64,000 bases of DNA from Limonium bicolor (lineage: Eukaryota > Streptophyta > Magnoliopsida > Caryophyllales > Plumbaginaceae): assembly GCA_023374045.1 (NCBI GenBank), contig CM041777.1:103928046-103992045 (forward strand). The letters are read 5' to 3'. The translations under genes and the position numbers were made by a program. The notes beneath the pieces are model-generated. The model had not been told where the DNA came from, ran no database searches, and saw only the letters and a list, made by a program, of their open reading frames with translations. Of the stretch, positions 36,017 to 48,857 are shown in pieces (position 1 is the first letter of the stretch; each line of letters opens with the position of its first letter).

Positions 36017-37170
36017 TCAAGGAGGGCCGCCACAGCAGCTAGCAATGGCTTTCTTCAGTTTGAAATACCATTGCGGGCGAGGCTTCTTGGATGCTTTGGG
36101 AGTCGGTGCTGTAACACAGATAGCAGAAATAGAATTTATGGAATTGGAACTTTCAATCAAGGATATACCTGCTGCAGGAGGCTGAGAAAAGGTATCGCCT
36201 AGGTACTTCTTTAGTCGAGCACCATTTACTTGGAATACTTCTCCTGTCTTATTCTCTAGCTCGTAAGCACCTAAGTAGTGATCCCCACAACTTTGAATGG
36301 ACCTGCCCAATGTGATTTCAACTTACCAGGAAAGAGGCGCAGCCTGGAATTATAGAGCAACACTCGATCCCCTACTTTAAATTCTCTCTTATGGATCATC
36401 TGATCATGGATTCTCTTTGTGCGCTCCTTATAAATTCTGGAACTGTCATAGGCTTGCTCTCTGAGTTCCTCGAGTTCAGATAGTTGAAATTTTCTTTTCT
36501 CTCCAGCAGTGTGCAGATCAAAATTCAGGGCTTTCAATGCCCAGTAAGCTTTGTGCTCTAATTCGACTGGAAGATGGCAAGCTTTTCCATACACAAGTTT
36601 AAAAGGGACATCCCTATAGGAGTCTTGAAAGCAGTCCGTATGCCCAAAGCATCATCTAGTTTAACTGACCAATCCTTCCTTGATGCATTTACAGTCTTCT
36701 GTAGGATCCATTTCAGCTCACGATTAGTCACTTCTGCCATACCATTAGTTTGGGGGTGGTAAGGTAATGCTACCTTGTGGGTCACCCCATATTTAGTCAT
36801 TAGGGAGTCGAATGCTCGGTTGCAGAAGTGGGAGCCACCGTCACTGATAATTGCCCTGGGCACCCCGAATCTGGTGAATATGTGTTTCTTCAGGAATTTC
36901 ACCACTGTCTTGGAATCAGCATTGTGGCATGGAATAGCTTCTACCCACTTTGAGACATAATCCACAGCTACTAGGATGTATTGGTTTCCATGAGATGAGG
37001 GAAAAGGGCCTGTGAAATCTATGCCCCAACATCAAAAAGTTCTACCTCAAGAATACCTTTCTGAGGCATCTCATGCTTTCTGGAGATGTTTCCCATCCTC
37101 TGACAGGGGTCACAATGGGAACAGAAATGGTGGACATCTTTATGTAGAGTAGGCCAGTAGAATCCACACT
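36017..37170 (-). pseudogene. Athila integrase
   Basis: Minus strand, from about 37170 leftward. The N-terminal HHCC zinc finger region shows CDPCQRMGNISRKHEMP near 37110. The core (36965-36558) has [12 protein letters not shown] with the first Asp, [17 protein letters not shown] with the second, and [17 protein letters not shown] with the Glu, the DDE triad. The C-terminal part in the next frame (36594-36271) is [17 protein letters not shown] then [19 protein letters not shown]. Integrase joins the DNA copy to the host chromosome. Frame shifts near 36590 and 36965. Confidence 0.9.
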
Positions 37171-37516
37171 AATATCTTTGCAGCTGTTCTTGTATAACCA
37201 TGATGGCCACCTGCCTCTTTAGCATGACAGAATTCGATTACACTCTGGATCTCCTTATCTGGAAGACATCGCCTCATCAAGCCATCAGCACAGATCCTAA
37301 ACAGTATGGATCCTCCCAGATATAATGGCGGGTTTCTGACAAGAATTTCTTCCTCTGGTTATAGCTGTAGTCATGAGGAATTAAACCAGTAGCCAGATAA
37401 TTGACTAGGTCAGCATACCATGGTTCATCTACTTTTCCAATCTTGAACACCGTCTCATCAGGGAAGAATTCGTTGATTGGATTCCATCATCTGGGATATC
37501 AAGTCTAGATAGGTGA

Positions 37517-39064
37517 TCAGCAACTGTTCTGCTTCCCCTTTTTATCCACAACTTCTAAATTAAATTCTTGGAGAAGTAGGATCCACCTCAGAAGTCTTGG
37601 TTTCGATTCATTCTTCTGAAAAAGATACTTGAGGGCTGAATGATCGGTGTGGACTATCACCTTGCTTCCAAGCAGATATGGTCGAAACTTGTCCAGAGCA
37701 AACACCACAGCTAGCAACTCCTTCTCTGTAGTATAATTTTTTCTGTGCATCTATCAAGGTCTTGCTAGCATAGGTGATTACTCAGCATTTATCTTTCTTC
37801 TGACATAGTGCAGCGCCCACAGCATAGTCACTTGCATCCGTCATGATCTCAAATGGTTCAGACCAATCCGGTGGGACCACAATTGGTGCTGAGCAGAGCT
37901 TCTCTTTGATAGTCTGAAATGCTGTCAAGCACTCCTCTGTGAACTGAAACTTGATATCCTTCTGAAGCAGTGACAGGGGTTTAGCAATTTTTGAGAAGTC
38001 CTGTATAAACCTCCTGTAAAACCCTGCATGACCAAGGAAAGATCTTACATCTTTAACTGAAGTTGGTGGGGGCAGCTTTTCTATTACCTCTATCTTGGCC
38101 TTGTCTACCTGGAGGCCTTCCCTTGACACCTTATGCCCAAGCACAATTCCTTCTTGTACCATGAAATGGCACTTCTCCCAATTCAGCACTAGTTCGTGTC
38201 CTCACAGCGAGCCAAGATCTGGTCTAATTGCTCCAGACAAACATCGAAGCTTTGTCCATAGACAGAGAAGTCGTCCATGAAAACTTGATACTTTTCTCAA
38301 TAAACTCATTAAAATCGCCATCATACATCGCTGAAATGTGGCTGGAGCATTGCAGAGACCAAAGGGCATCCTCCTGTATGCAAAAGTACCATAAGGACAG
38401 GTGAAGGTAGTCTTCTCCTGATCTTCTGGCGCAATGGGAATCTGGAAATAACCACTGTACCCATCAAGGAAGCAGTAGAACTCTTTCCCAGCTAACCGCT
38501 CCAACATTTGATCAATAAATGGTAGTGGGAAATGGTCCTTCCTTGTGGCCTCATTCAAGCGCCGGTAATCGATGCACATCCTCCAACCTGTGGTTTGTCT
38601 CTGAGGTACCAATTCACCTTTCTCATTGAGCACTGCAACCATCCCCCTTTCTTTGGAACAACCTGGACTGGAGAAACCCACTGGCTGTCAGAAATAGGGT
38701 AGATGATACCTGCATCAAGGAGCTTCAGTACTTCGGCCTTGACCACCTCCTTTAGATTTGGATTCAACCTTCTCTGGGGTTGTCTCACTGCCTTGTAATT
38801 CTCCTCCATATGAATCCGGTGTGTGCAGAAACCCGGATTGATCCCCTTGATATCTGCAACTGTCCATCCCATGGCACTTTTATGTTTCTTTAGCACCTCC
38901 AGAAGTCTAGTTTCCTGCGAAATAGACAAAGATGCAGAGATAATAACAGGCAGGGTGTTACCCTCTGCCAAGAAAACATATTTAAGATGGGAAGGGAGAG
39001 ATTTAAGTTCCAAGGTAGGAGGCTTCTCTATTGAAGGTATGGGTCTTTGGATGGATCGATCCAA
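37517..39064 (-). pseudogene. Athila reverse transcriptase and RNase H
   Basis: Minus strand. Segment 39064-38555 carries LLDAGIIYPISDSQWVSPVQ; segment 38681-38202 carries WRMCIDYRRLNEAT, FPLPFIDQMLERL and YRRMPFGLCNAPATFQ. The catalytic MDDFS box lies in a shifted frame near 38270. Segment 38189-37782 carries LGHKVSREGLQVD and FLGHAGFYRRFI, ending in the RNase H start IMTDASDYAVGA; 37750-37517 completes RNase H with [20 protein letters not shown] and [11 protein letters not shown]. All domains are present but split across at least three frames. Confidence 0.92.
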
Positions 39065-39069
39065 CTTTT

Positions 39070-39700
39070 CTACAGCAGAGGAGAGGAACGAAAGTATGAT
39101 TTCCCTTGATTTAGCTGCTGGACGACCGAGGCCATCTCAAAGCTGTCTTTGTCATCCTCAATGGATCGACTTATTACCTGTTCTAAAGTATCAGAAAACT
39201 TAAACAAAGCATTAAAAGAATCAATACTCCTATAGGTGTAGTCATCATCAAGATCATAAGAATTATCAATTAAATCAGCAGAGAAAACAGCTTGAGAAGA
39301 AGTGTTTTTCTGCATCATCTTATTTATATCAAAGCTTAATTCTTCATCATGAAATTTCAAGGTAATCTTCCCCTTGTCAACATCAATAACAGTCTTTGCA
39401 GTTCTAAGGAAGGGTCTACCAAGAATCAGAGGTACCTCAACATCTTCATCCATGTCAAGGATCACAAAATCAGCGGGGAAGAAAAATTTACCCACACTAA
39501 CAACTACATTTTCAACCATACCTCTTGGTGTGATCGATGATCTATCAGCTAACTGGAGTCTGAAATGAATGGGAACGAGCTCTCATGCATGAAGCTTTTT
39601 AAACATGGTGTATGGCATCAGGTTGATGCTCGCTCCTAGATCGCAGGGACCGTATCCGTAATCTATGTCTCCAATTGAACAGGGGATGATGGGCTGACCA
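39070..39700 (-). pseudogene. Athila aspartic protease
   Basis: Minus-strand text near 39640 gives DLGASINLMPYTMF, the retropepsin active-site region; a stop follows at the HA* position and the 39519-39070 frame continues DFVILDMDEDVEVPLILGRP, the second conserved retropepsin block. Processes the Gag-Pol polyprotein. Interrupted by at least one stop. Confidence 0.85.
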
Positions 39701-39899
39701 GGATCACCACGCTTTGGAGGCAGCTTCTGTCGGATAGCTGCTGAAAGTTTCGGTCAGCTGGATGGTGTCCTTCTCTTATATTTCCTCTTATTCGAAATCA
39801 GATCCTTCACAAATTTAGCATAATTGGCATCTGCTTAATCGCATCAATAAGAGGAATATTGATAGTCAGCTTTCGAAAAACATCTAAAAATCTTCCAAA

Positions 39900-41556
39900 T
39901 TGCTCATCGAGCTCTCGCTCTTTGAGACGGTTTGGAAATGGAAGTTCTTTCAGAGATTTTTCCCTTTTATTTTTAACAGCAGTAGAAAGAGAGGAGAAGG
40001 AATAGGAGCCTGGGTCTCCTCAGAAACTACCTCAGGAGGGGCAGGATGCCTTGATGGTGCACCGGTGGTATTAGAAAGAGGCTCGGTCTCCTCATCAGTA
40101 CGGCTTCCTGCCACTTGGTCTTTGATTAAGTTCCTCCCACTTCTCAGGGTAACTGCTGCTGCTTCTTCAGAATCCTCACAGTCTTCGTCTGAGACCGTCA
40201 CTGCCTTCAACTGCTCCTTTGGATTGGTTTCGGGTTGGGAAGGCAATGATCCAGAAGGTCTCTGCTGTAGGAGGAATTGAGTCAACTGACTCATTGTTCC
40301 TTGCATCTCCACCATGGCATTCTCTAACTTCTGGTTGATTACCGTTTGCTTTTCCTGAGAAGCCATCAGTTTATCACCATCCCTCAGACTGGTTGTTTGA
40401 GCTCAATGATGGTTGCTGAGCTTGAGGCTGCTGTGGCCGGAATTGATTATATTGAGGCCTAGAAAACCGGGTGGTCCCCCCTGGTTCGTCCTCTGAGGTT
40501 GCATTTGATGTGAATTCAGTGCATTTTCGGATTTCCGTACCTCAGATTTTGGTGCTGATTCTGCACCCAGGGTTGCCTGTTGTTGAACTGGCCTATGACA
40601 TTGGCCTCCTCGGTTTGCCTCATCTCGGCTACTAGTGGGCAGTCCTCATAATCGTGTGCATCCCCACACTGAGAGCAGCAAGCTTCGTTGGTACTTGTAG
40701 AGATTTTCTTGGCGGATTGCTTGGAGGTCGGCCCCATGGTGAGCTGCTCGAGCATTTTTGCCATGCTTCCCATCGTAGTTTATCTGTGCTTGCTCGGCGG
40801 CTAGCTGTTCCATCATTGGGTCTGGGCTCGGGAAGAACTGACCTATTGAGAATACTCGCCCTCCATTGCTGCTCCATTGGCGAAGCTCTTCACAGTAGGA
40901 CTCCATAGATGCCATGAATCCTCCCCACTTTTTGCTAGCAGGTTTCCTCCTAGGGCGGATCTTATCTCGCCTCTGTTTTCGTCTTTTAACCCCTGGAAGA
41001 ATCCCTGAGCTGATGAGGTGATGTCCTGACCATGGTGAGGCACTGGCGAGTAGTTCTTGAATCGTCCCACGCCTCACAGACTGTCTCATTACCCATGTCT
41101 GAATGCCATCAGGTCGGCAATCATTTGTCGTGTCCTGGAATGGGAATACTTCTCGTAGAATTTATCCATCATCTGCTCCCAGGTGGTAATGATGCCTGGC
41201 GGTAGTCGATGGAACCATTTCGAGGCTTCTCCCGATAGACTGTGCTGGAACAGGCTCAGTCTGGCGTACTCCTCCAATCCTTGTGATAAGCCCAGGGAAT
41301 CCAAGTGTACTAGAAAGCGATGTACATGGTCCAATGCATCCGCTGGGTCTGCACCTGAGAAAGTTCCTGCAGGGTGATTTCTAACAGCATTGGATTGATG
41401 AGAAGGTTTTACCTTTTGCCAATCGGCTATAAGTTCTGCAGTTAGATTTGGTAGAACCACTGGCCCTCTTCTTGGTGTGGCTGGTGGTCTGTTTATCCTT
41501 CCCATCGTGTATTGGGTCACTGCACCTCCTCCAATTTGGTCATGATTTGCTGCCAT
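39900..41556 (-). pseudogene. Athila gag
   Basis: Starts at ATG 41554-41556 (MAANHDQIGGG...). The first 155 codons carry the retrotransposon gag core: DPADALDHVHRFL, LFQHSLSGEASKWFHRLP and TTWEQMMDKFYEKY. Frames then shift; a second region reads QGFFQGLKDENRGEIRSALG. A zinc knuckle CSQCGDAHDYEDC (CX2CX4HX4C) lies near 40660, and the C-terminal part 40366-39950 has a short coiled coil and AAVTLRSGR. Gag forms the virus-like particle and binds RNA. At least three frameshifts. Confidence 0.88.
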
Positions 41557-41853
41557 ATTGAAGTCAAGCTGCCTTCTTGTTCTCAGAGCTATACTCTCTC
41601 GATTTCAGGATCGAAGTCTGTATCCGGAGGACCAGTTGAACGCGTTCTACGCATCCACTAGGTGCTTATAATCAGCCCGAGAGAAAGGAACAAAATGAGT
41701 GAGTTTTTAAAACTAAAATAATGAAAAACAATTGTATAAAATGGCACACAAAATAAATTAAAAGCAAAATATATTACAAAACAAACAATTATAAACAGTG
41801 TGTTGCAATAAAGCAACGAATTAACCAAGGCTAGGGACTAGACAAAAGTCAAG

Positions 41854-41871
41854 TCCCCGACAACGGCGCCA
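41854..41871 (-). other. Athila primer-binding site
   Basis: Minus strand TGGCGCCGTTGTCGGGGA, tRNA-Asp type, 3 nt from the 5' LTR. Confidence 0.88.
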
Positions 41872-41874
41872 TTT

Positions 41875-43797
41875 TGCAAACGATTTATTTGGTATATTAA
41901 AAGCCTAGAAATAATCCTAGAATTCAATAATTCAATAGATCGTCAGGTTGCAAAAATCCCGGTCGAAATAGTATAGTAATTCAATGAAGCGACCTGGATG
42001 TCAATCCACGGGACTCGATAAGTAAGTCTAGCCTTAGGTAATGGTTAACTCAAAAAGGGGGTTTTGTTTTGGTTTTGGGTTTCACAAATAGGTAACAAGA
42101 AAGTAAATAGCAGATAAATTAAAGTGATAGTCTTGGGAGTGCGAACGGTACTCTAGGTTCAGGGAGTTGTTTCACTAGCTAGGTTCTGCATATTCTACTG
42201 CTTAAGTGGAGACTTGGATCGGCTTGTAATTCTCAATTATCTATTCTGTATTAAGTCTTAATTCCAGATAGCTCATCTAGATAGGACATGTAGTTCTAGT
42301 CTAGATCTAGCAAGTATATCTAGATGGTTTCAATGCACAGAATTACTAGTCTGGTTTAATCCGGACTAAAGCTCCAAGTGAATAGTGTAATCTATCCGAT
42401 TGTAATTATCACAGGTAACAGGTTAATAGGACCATCAATGCTAATCACCTTATCTGATCATAGCATGATTCGAGGGCTTATAATAAATTCATGACGTTTA
42501 TTTAAAGCACTTAAAAGCATTAACCTGAACAATCCAAATTGTCTCAACAAGCAGCAAAATAATGCAGAGTTTAACTAATTACAACATCCCTTCCCCTAGA
42601 GTAAATCCTTTTAGCTAGACATAGCGATTATAATAATAAATGAGAGAGAGTTGAGAGAAATCATCTGTTATGAAGATCTTCTTGTTCGCTCCGTCCTTTG
42701 TCCTTGCGCTGTGCTGGCTTGAAGGTTGGTCTTGGTGATGATGGAGTGAACTGGGTGAAATGGGGCGAAGTGGAAATTTTTGGGTGAGTTTTGTGAGTTG
42801 TCCGGATCAACAGGGTCGGACGCGATCCGGACGTGAGTGAAAGGGGCGTGTCCGGATACGCCGGGTCGGACGCGATCCGGACTTTTAGTGAAATGGGTGT
42901 GTCCGGCTAAGTCCAGGCAGACGTGATCCGGACGTGAGTCGATTGTGTGTGTCCGGATCCGGACAAGGGTCGGACGCAGTTAAAATCTGGTGAATGGATG
43001 CGGATTTGTGTGTGGTGAAAGCGAAGGCTTGCGGAGAAAATTTAGCGAATGGATGAAGATGGAATATGAGTGAAAGGTGCAGGTTTATGGAGGGAGTCTA
43101 TGAGTGGAGATGGATGTACGTGAGAGGATATGCAGTGAGGGAGAGAAGAGGATTAGACTCTGAAGTCTGGGACGATTTGGAATGAAGGCAGGAGATGGTT
43201 TATATAGGGTTAGAAAGGAAACACAGATTAGTGGGAGTTTGGTATAGTTGGTGAGTGGATAGTTTGATTGATCCTCTGATTGAGCATGGAGCCTGGAGCA
43301 TCGTCAATTAATGCGCCGCTCCCCTGTCTTCTTAATGCGCCGGCTGATAATTAGCCGAAAGGCTAATTATCAGTGCGTGCCTTTTTATTTTTCAATTCTG
43401 TGTGACGTCCGGATCGTGTCCGGATCCGGACGTGACACAGAGTTTTAGATCTGAAACGTGAACTCCGGATCTGGATTTTTAGGTCACGTCCGGCTCTTGT
43501 CCGGCCAAACAGATCCGGACAAGAGAAGTCCGGCTTTGTGTCCGGCCAAACTGATCCGGACAAGACCAATTTTTGTGTCTCTTTTCCTGATTTGTTCCCC
43601 GTTTGTTGTGTTGTAATCCTTATGATGTATAATCTTTGTTTCCTGGGTTTTTCCTGTATTTAGCATATAAAATACATTAGTTCTTATCAAAACATTAATC
43701 TTAGGAAAAACACATAATAAGTGGGAAACATTGCCTGAATTGTTACAAATTATAAGGTATTCAAACCCTAAAAAGCCTATATGTTTCACACTTATCA
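41875..43797 (-). repeat. Athila 5' LTR
   Basis: Beside the primer-binding site. Near-identical to 29966-31875. Confidence 0.96.
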
Positions 43798-45230
43798 GTA
43801 GTGAGAGTCGATACACAAAGTAACTAAACGTGGAGAAACACGTGATAAATCTCAATTAGAGAATAACTATAGTTCAACCTTATGAACTCTATTGAAACGT
43901 GAAAAGAGATATACGGGACTATTGAACTCCCTCTTAATGATAGTCAACCTCCTATATGAGGATTCGACCTGGTATAAGAAGATGACCCGAACGTATAAGT
44001 TTTCAAAATGTAGGGGCAACCCTTAAATCTGAGAATACAAGAATTCAAGAAAATTCCCTAAGCTATTAGATGACATCAAGAGCGATGATTCTAGGCTAAT
44101 ATACGTAGTTATATTATGACTCCGAGGAGAGAAGTATTTGGGAATGTGAGAAGTCCGATGGAGATTCGGACATATGTGAGTAAATGGAACTAAGAGAGTA
44201 GTTCCAGTTTGTAGTTGAACCTTCCCACCATGCTAGACCCGGTGCAGGGTCAAAACCGGGGAAGTAAGACTAGAGCCGAAAGCCCGGGGTGAGATCTATA
44301 TGTGTCTCTACCCGGAGGCCTAAAAGGCTTAACTGTAGTTATCTGACTTAGAGAGATGAGCGGATAAGCATGAGAAAGGACCGGTGATGAGAATTGAGAG
44401 AGTCTCTGCCCGGTGGTCAAGTGAATTGACGTGTGAATTATTCAAGAGTAGAATAAGTAAGAGAACTAGATCGAGACCGAGAGTGTCCATGAATCTAAGA
44501 ACAAGTAAAACTATCTGACTGAGAAAGATGAGTTAATGAATAATGAGAATGAGACGTTATAGAGGTAGAAACCCTCAAGGCCTAAAGAATAAGGTAATGT
44601 AAGCTAACAAACCTAATGTGTTAGCCTTGTTATTGTATTCTTTGTTTGAATACTTGTTATGAATTTGAGCATGTTGTGTGTTTACAGCATTTCATGTTAT
44701 GATTTAAATAAAATCAATCGCATGCTTAGACGACAATTAGTTGAGTGTGGCCCGGTAGTAGCGGGTTGCATGACTACCATACCAGCAAAGATGCTGAGCC
44801 CCTTTGGGGCCACCCATTCTATTTCAGGTACAATGGAGATGACTACCGTTCGAGAGTAGGACGGGGTTGCTGCTGTAGCATGGGTAACTTTATTATTTAC
44901 ATATGTATTTAGTAGTTGAGTAAGACCGAAATGTTATCGGCATGTAGAATGTAAAGACTCGGTATAAATGGATTGTAAGCGTTGAGTATTGAATTGAAGA
45001 TTGTATACGACTCGGTTTAGTAATGGAATGAGATTTGTATTTGTATAAACACTCTGGAATTCCGGTCCATCAGACTGTTACTGTATCGAGTTAGGCCTTG
45101 TTAGTCACGTGGGTGGCTAACGGCATTGTTTCACCCACCGTTGTAATTGAATTTTTCCACTGCAAGTGTAATGATGAACGAAGCGATTATGAGTTAATGA
45201 TGTGTTTAGCGGTAGGGGTGTTACACTGTC

Positions 45231-45315
45231 TATCTGAATCATAAAGATTGACAAACATGTTAAATACACAACACACGGTTTGTTATCATCAAAATTAAAG
45301 GATATTAACTTAACA
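45231..45315 (-). repeat. 3' LTR of Sirevirus-like copia, inner part
   Basis: The last 85 bp of the copia 3' LTR after the 18.2 kb insertion, matching 56651-56735. Confidence 0.92.
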
Positions 45316-45316
45316 A

Positions 45317-45330
45317 TTTCCCCCTTTTTG
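45317..45330 (-). other. Copia polypurine tract
   Basis: Minus strand CAAAAAGGGGGAAA immediately upstream of the 3' LTR; primes plus-strand synthesis. Confidence 0.82.
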
Positions 45331-45468
45331 ATGATGGCAACCTATATAAAATTATATGTACTTGGCAATTTAAAAATTTGAGAGATTCTCCCTAAGAAGG
45401 ATTCCCCCTGAGTTTGTTAAGGGTTGAAAGATTTGAATAACAAAAGATAACAGCTTTTATTTATACTA

Positions 45469-46060
45469 TCACCATAGTAGGAAGTTCTTCACTAAGATAT
45501 TACATAATTCAAGGAAAATAGTCATACTAACACAAGTACATATCTTGCAAAAATAGGGAGCAACTACACGACGTAAGATATTGTAAAGGCCATAACATTC
45601 CATAGAGTACAAACTACAAGCATGATCGAGATAATCTAGATAGAGTGACGTGTCTGGAGATCCCATTCGATATCATCTAGGCCATAGGGTTCATCCTCCG
45701 AAAAGCAAGCTTTAATCCAAGACTTTTTAGTTGTGGTGGAATCGAACAAAGGTGATTCAGCTGTGGTGGAAAGGTCTAACTCCTCAGAATCTACTGTGAA
45801 CTCCAAGCAGTGAGGAGTCCTAGTATGAGAGGGAGTAACACTTGAGGTTATAGACCAAGCTGTGAATGAGTCGGAGTTGGGTTGGACATAGCTTTGGGCG
45901 ACGTATTTCTTTGGATGTTTTGTGAACATGAGTTTGCGAATGGTGGAATGGATTGTTTTCTCATTTGAGTTGTAGGAGCTTTATGGAGTTTGTGCCATTT
46001 TGTGAGATGTGAAATGATGGTCTTGAGTGATGAATGGACTGAGCAAGTATTTGTAGACAA
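45469..46060 (-). other. Copia 3' region with unassigned small frames
   Basis: Minus-strand frames 46060-45848 and 45929-45636 are Ser/Thr-rich and match no domain I recognise. They lie between the extra ORF and the 3' LTR and may be untranslated. Confidence 0.35.
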
Positions 46061-46679
46061 TTGAGGATATGCTCGATGGCTGCTCTATGAGTTGTAATAA
46101 ATGAGGTGCTACGTCATGTGGGCTATGTTTGTAGGCCTTTTAGGTGTCAAGTGAGGAGATATGATTAGTGGAATGGATGGGACTAAATATCTCTGATCAT
46201 TTTGCAATTTTTAATCAAGGAAGAAACAACCAATACAATAAATTATTTCGTAACCAATGGTTTGATCATTCAAGTCGACAAAGAAACTGTTTACATTTCA
46301 TTCATATCAAAAGTTTTTCTTAGAAAGAGATAGTCAATGGCAGCAAAAACATTAAAGGAAAAAGAAAAAACTAATCTAGAAACTAAATTTTCTCACGGTT
46401 TCCACTCATGTCTCTAAGTGATAAAGAACACTCGGGCTAGAGGTGGGAGTCTATGAAGTCTATAGCTCCTTGAACCATGTGATGAACACTTGGTTCTCTA
46501 GAGACGGCCTGCACAACAGTGAGAGTAAATCTTACACTCTTTAGAACCTCCCTAGCTGAAGTATCCAGACTGGTCCCCTACCTGTTGTGGACCGGTGAAA
46601 GACTTCGCTTCCTCTTGAGTCCTGATGCTCTTGCGGTTGGGCAAGGCTCTGACCTAGAGTCTTCACTCTTGGTTGGCTT

Positions 46680-48365
46680 CTAAGCAACCACCAACTGATC
46701 TCCCTTCGTCTTGATTCCCAGTTTGGACAACATCTTTGAGCAGATGCTGTCTTGAGTGGTGCGCGTGCACTCGTGGAACCTGTCGGTGTCCACTCCGTTC
46801 TGTTGTAGCGCCTTGGTCACCACTCCCCCATGCACTTGACCTTGTTCAACGTAGCGACTCTCCTCAATGGTGAGAAGAATCATTGCAGGAAGATCGATTT
46901 TCTCCTTGGTCTTCAGTGCGTAAAGCAACCTCACATCTCTTACGTTGACGATGTGGGTGCGTTGGTTCCGTGGGGTGATGTTGTGGGTGAGCAGACTGAA
47001 GAGCACCTTGTCTGGTATGGACATCTCTGCTACAGGGAAATTCTTCATTGTGGCCCCTTTGTTGAGTAGCTGGACCATTTTGCCGCCTTGATGTCCCAAG
47101 TCATTCCAGCTGGTATCCGTTCGAACAACCAGCCCTTCTGGTTCCAAGTTGAAGGTGTTGCAAATCCATGATTTGGTGATGTTGATGTGGACTCCTTCAA
47201 CTTGAGAGATGATGTAATTGTCGTCGTCATCGCTCTAGAGTGGTCCTAGATATCGCATATGCTCTTTGAGCAGTTTAGTGTAGATGGCGACAGGCTCCTA
47301 GAAGTAGTCCACCCATCCTTGGTACTCCAGTAGCTCTAGGATCTCTCAAAGACCCATTTTCTCCATCCATTCCGTGTCCAGTGTCTTGTGTAAGACAGGA
47401 CAGGACTTATCGTTGAAGTTTTCCGCCTTGATTAGCATGGGCTTTAGCTCCTTGAGCTTCTTGAGACGCTTCAGAGATTGGGGAGGCGGAGGCTTTGCGA
47501 CAGCCTTCTTGACTTGGAAGAGCTCCTCCAACTCTAGAGAGTGTGGTGATGGAGCCATCTTCTCTTTGCCTTTTGCTTTCCTTAGTTGCTCATGCTCCTG
47601 GAGCGTGTAGATGATTGGTGACTGCGATTCTGTGTCACTCCCTTCTTCCTGAGCTTGTCGTGGAGGCGTCAATGACCTGTCGTTGACAGGTACCATGACC
47701 TGGGGGAGGATTCCGGTTTCCTCCTCAAAGTCTGGTGCAGTCACACCTTCCTCTGGTGTCTTCTCCTTTGGTGAGGCCTCTTTTTGTGACTTCTCGTCAC
47801 TTTGCACTTCCTCCTCCTCTAGCTGTTGAACGACTGCTTCTACAACTGCTGAGGGAGTTGCTTCCTCCTCATCGCTGAAGTGCAACTTGCGAGTTGCTTT
47901 TTCTGGTGTGGAGTGGGCTTTTTGTGGCGCTTCCTTTTAGATTTTGGCATGTTTGGAGGCACGAGTTGCGCGAGTTATGCGACTCGTTGTGGCAGTAGAA
48001 AGATTTTGGTTTTTGGGATCTTTAGCTTTGGAGTGTTTGGTGGTAATTTTCGGTGAAAGATTTTGAGAGGACATTGTTGGTTTTTCTGTGGTGGTAGGAG
48101 TTGGAAGTATTTTAGGATTGAGAATTTCGACTTGAATGATATGGTGAAGTTTGGGCAGATGGAAGCTTATATAGGTTACCTCTTCATGTTGCAACTCGCC
48201 TTCATCTGTTACCCTACGCACAAGTTGATCTTCTAATTCTTTGGACAGGCGAGGGGGCGGCGATTCTCTGTGTGGTTCTGTCGGCTGCATGTCGGCCACT
48301 TGCACTGATGAAGCTTCCTTGAGGACAACCTTCTTCTTTAAGCGGAGAGCGGATTTTGGTGCCAT
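46680..48365 (-). pseudogene. Copia extra ORF downstream of pol
   Basis: Starts at ATG 48363-48365 (MAPKSALRLKKK) and runs leftward. The first part (142 codons) is basic and Pro/Thr-rich. The second (47885-47346) is an acidic, Glu/Lys-rich stretch with VVQQLEEEEVQSDEK and QSLKRLKKLKELKP. The third (47147-46680) is the ordered part: MSIPDKVLFSLLTHNITPRN, VNVRDVRLLYALKTKEKIDL and PAMILLTIEESRYV. The last block resembles the putative plant transposon protein domain of Athila-type ORFs. No signal peptide or membrane helix seen. Position after RNase H is typical of Sireviruses. Frame shifts near 47900 and 47250. Confidence 0.7.
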
Positions 48366-48857
48366 GTTTGATTGAAGGATGTTCTGGAATTTACGAACTT
48401 TTTGCTAGAGATTTCTTAGAGTGGCTGTGACGCAAGGGATTTTTCGCACAAGAGCTCTCTAAAGTGTTTGTAAGGAAGAAGAGAAATTGCTTGAATGCTC
48501 AGAGAGTTTAGAGAGTGAGGGTAGATAACGTGATGAGAGCAGGACTCCCATCGCCCTTTTATAATTATCGAGTAACGGTCGGCGACCGCTCCTTGTCCTC
48601 TCGCTGACATGTCTCAATGGTACTATTCATAACGGGCAGCGGTCGTGACGGTTGTCATTGACCCATTGCATTTTTCCCGTTTCTATCCGTTGCACTATCT
48701 CTAATCTATCCTTACTTTTGTGGAAATGCTGACATATCTGTTTCAAGTAGTCATTTGACATGTTTTCCATGCATTTAGCTGTTCGTTGACTACTGAACGA
48801 CTAGTTTAAAGGTGTTGCTTACGTGTCGGTGACCGATCGTGGGAATTAAAAGACAGC

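Larger units (their letters stand above)
29966..43797 (-). mobile_element. Athila-type Ty3/gypsy retrotransposon, structurally complete
   Basis: LTRs 29966-31875 (1910 bp) and 41875-43797 (1923 bp) begin TGCAAACG and end CACTTATCA, with TSD GTAGT on both sides (29961-29965 and 43798-43802). The length difference is explained by an 11-bp and a 2-bp indel; few substitutions were noticed, so the insertion is fairly recent. The minus-strand primer-binding site TGGCGCCGTTGTCGGGGA near 41854-41871 is the tRNA-Asp type used by Athila. Minus-strand order: gag, protease, RT, RNase H, integrase, then an extra ORF in the position of the Athila env-like gene. Several frameshifts suggest it is non-autonomous now. 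Confidence 0.95.
26989..45225 (-). mobile_element. 4.4 kb solo LTR, split by an Athila element
   Basis: Ends TGAAATACCC and GGGGTGTTACA, flanked by TSD CTGTC (26984-26988 and 45226-45230). Removing it and one TSD copy restores the copia LTR text as seen near 56650. Its own sequence is 26989-29965 plus 43803-45225, about 4.4 kb, with no coding capacity and no repeated termini, so it is read as a solo LTR. Strand is inferred from the TGTAACACCCC start on the minus strand. A large chromovirus-type gypsy LTR is possible but not proven. It carries a 72-bp hairpin array at 29164-29420. Confidence 0.82.

Noticed and set aside
41854..41871. tRNA-like sequence beside an LTR
   Set aside because: An 18-nt primer-binding site complementary to a tRNA 3' end, not a tRNA gene. 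The other two primer-binding sites are the same.
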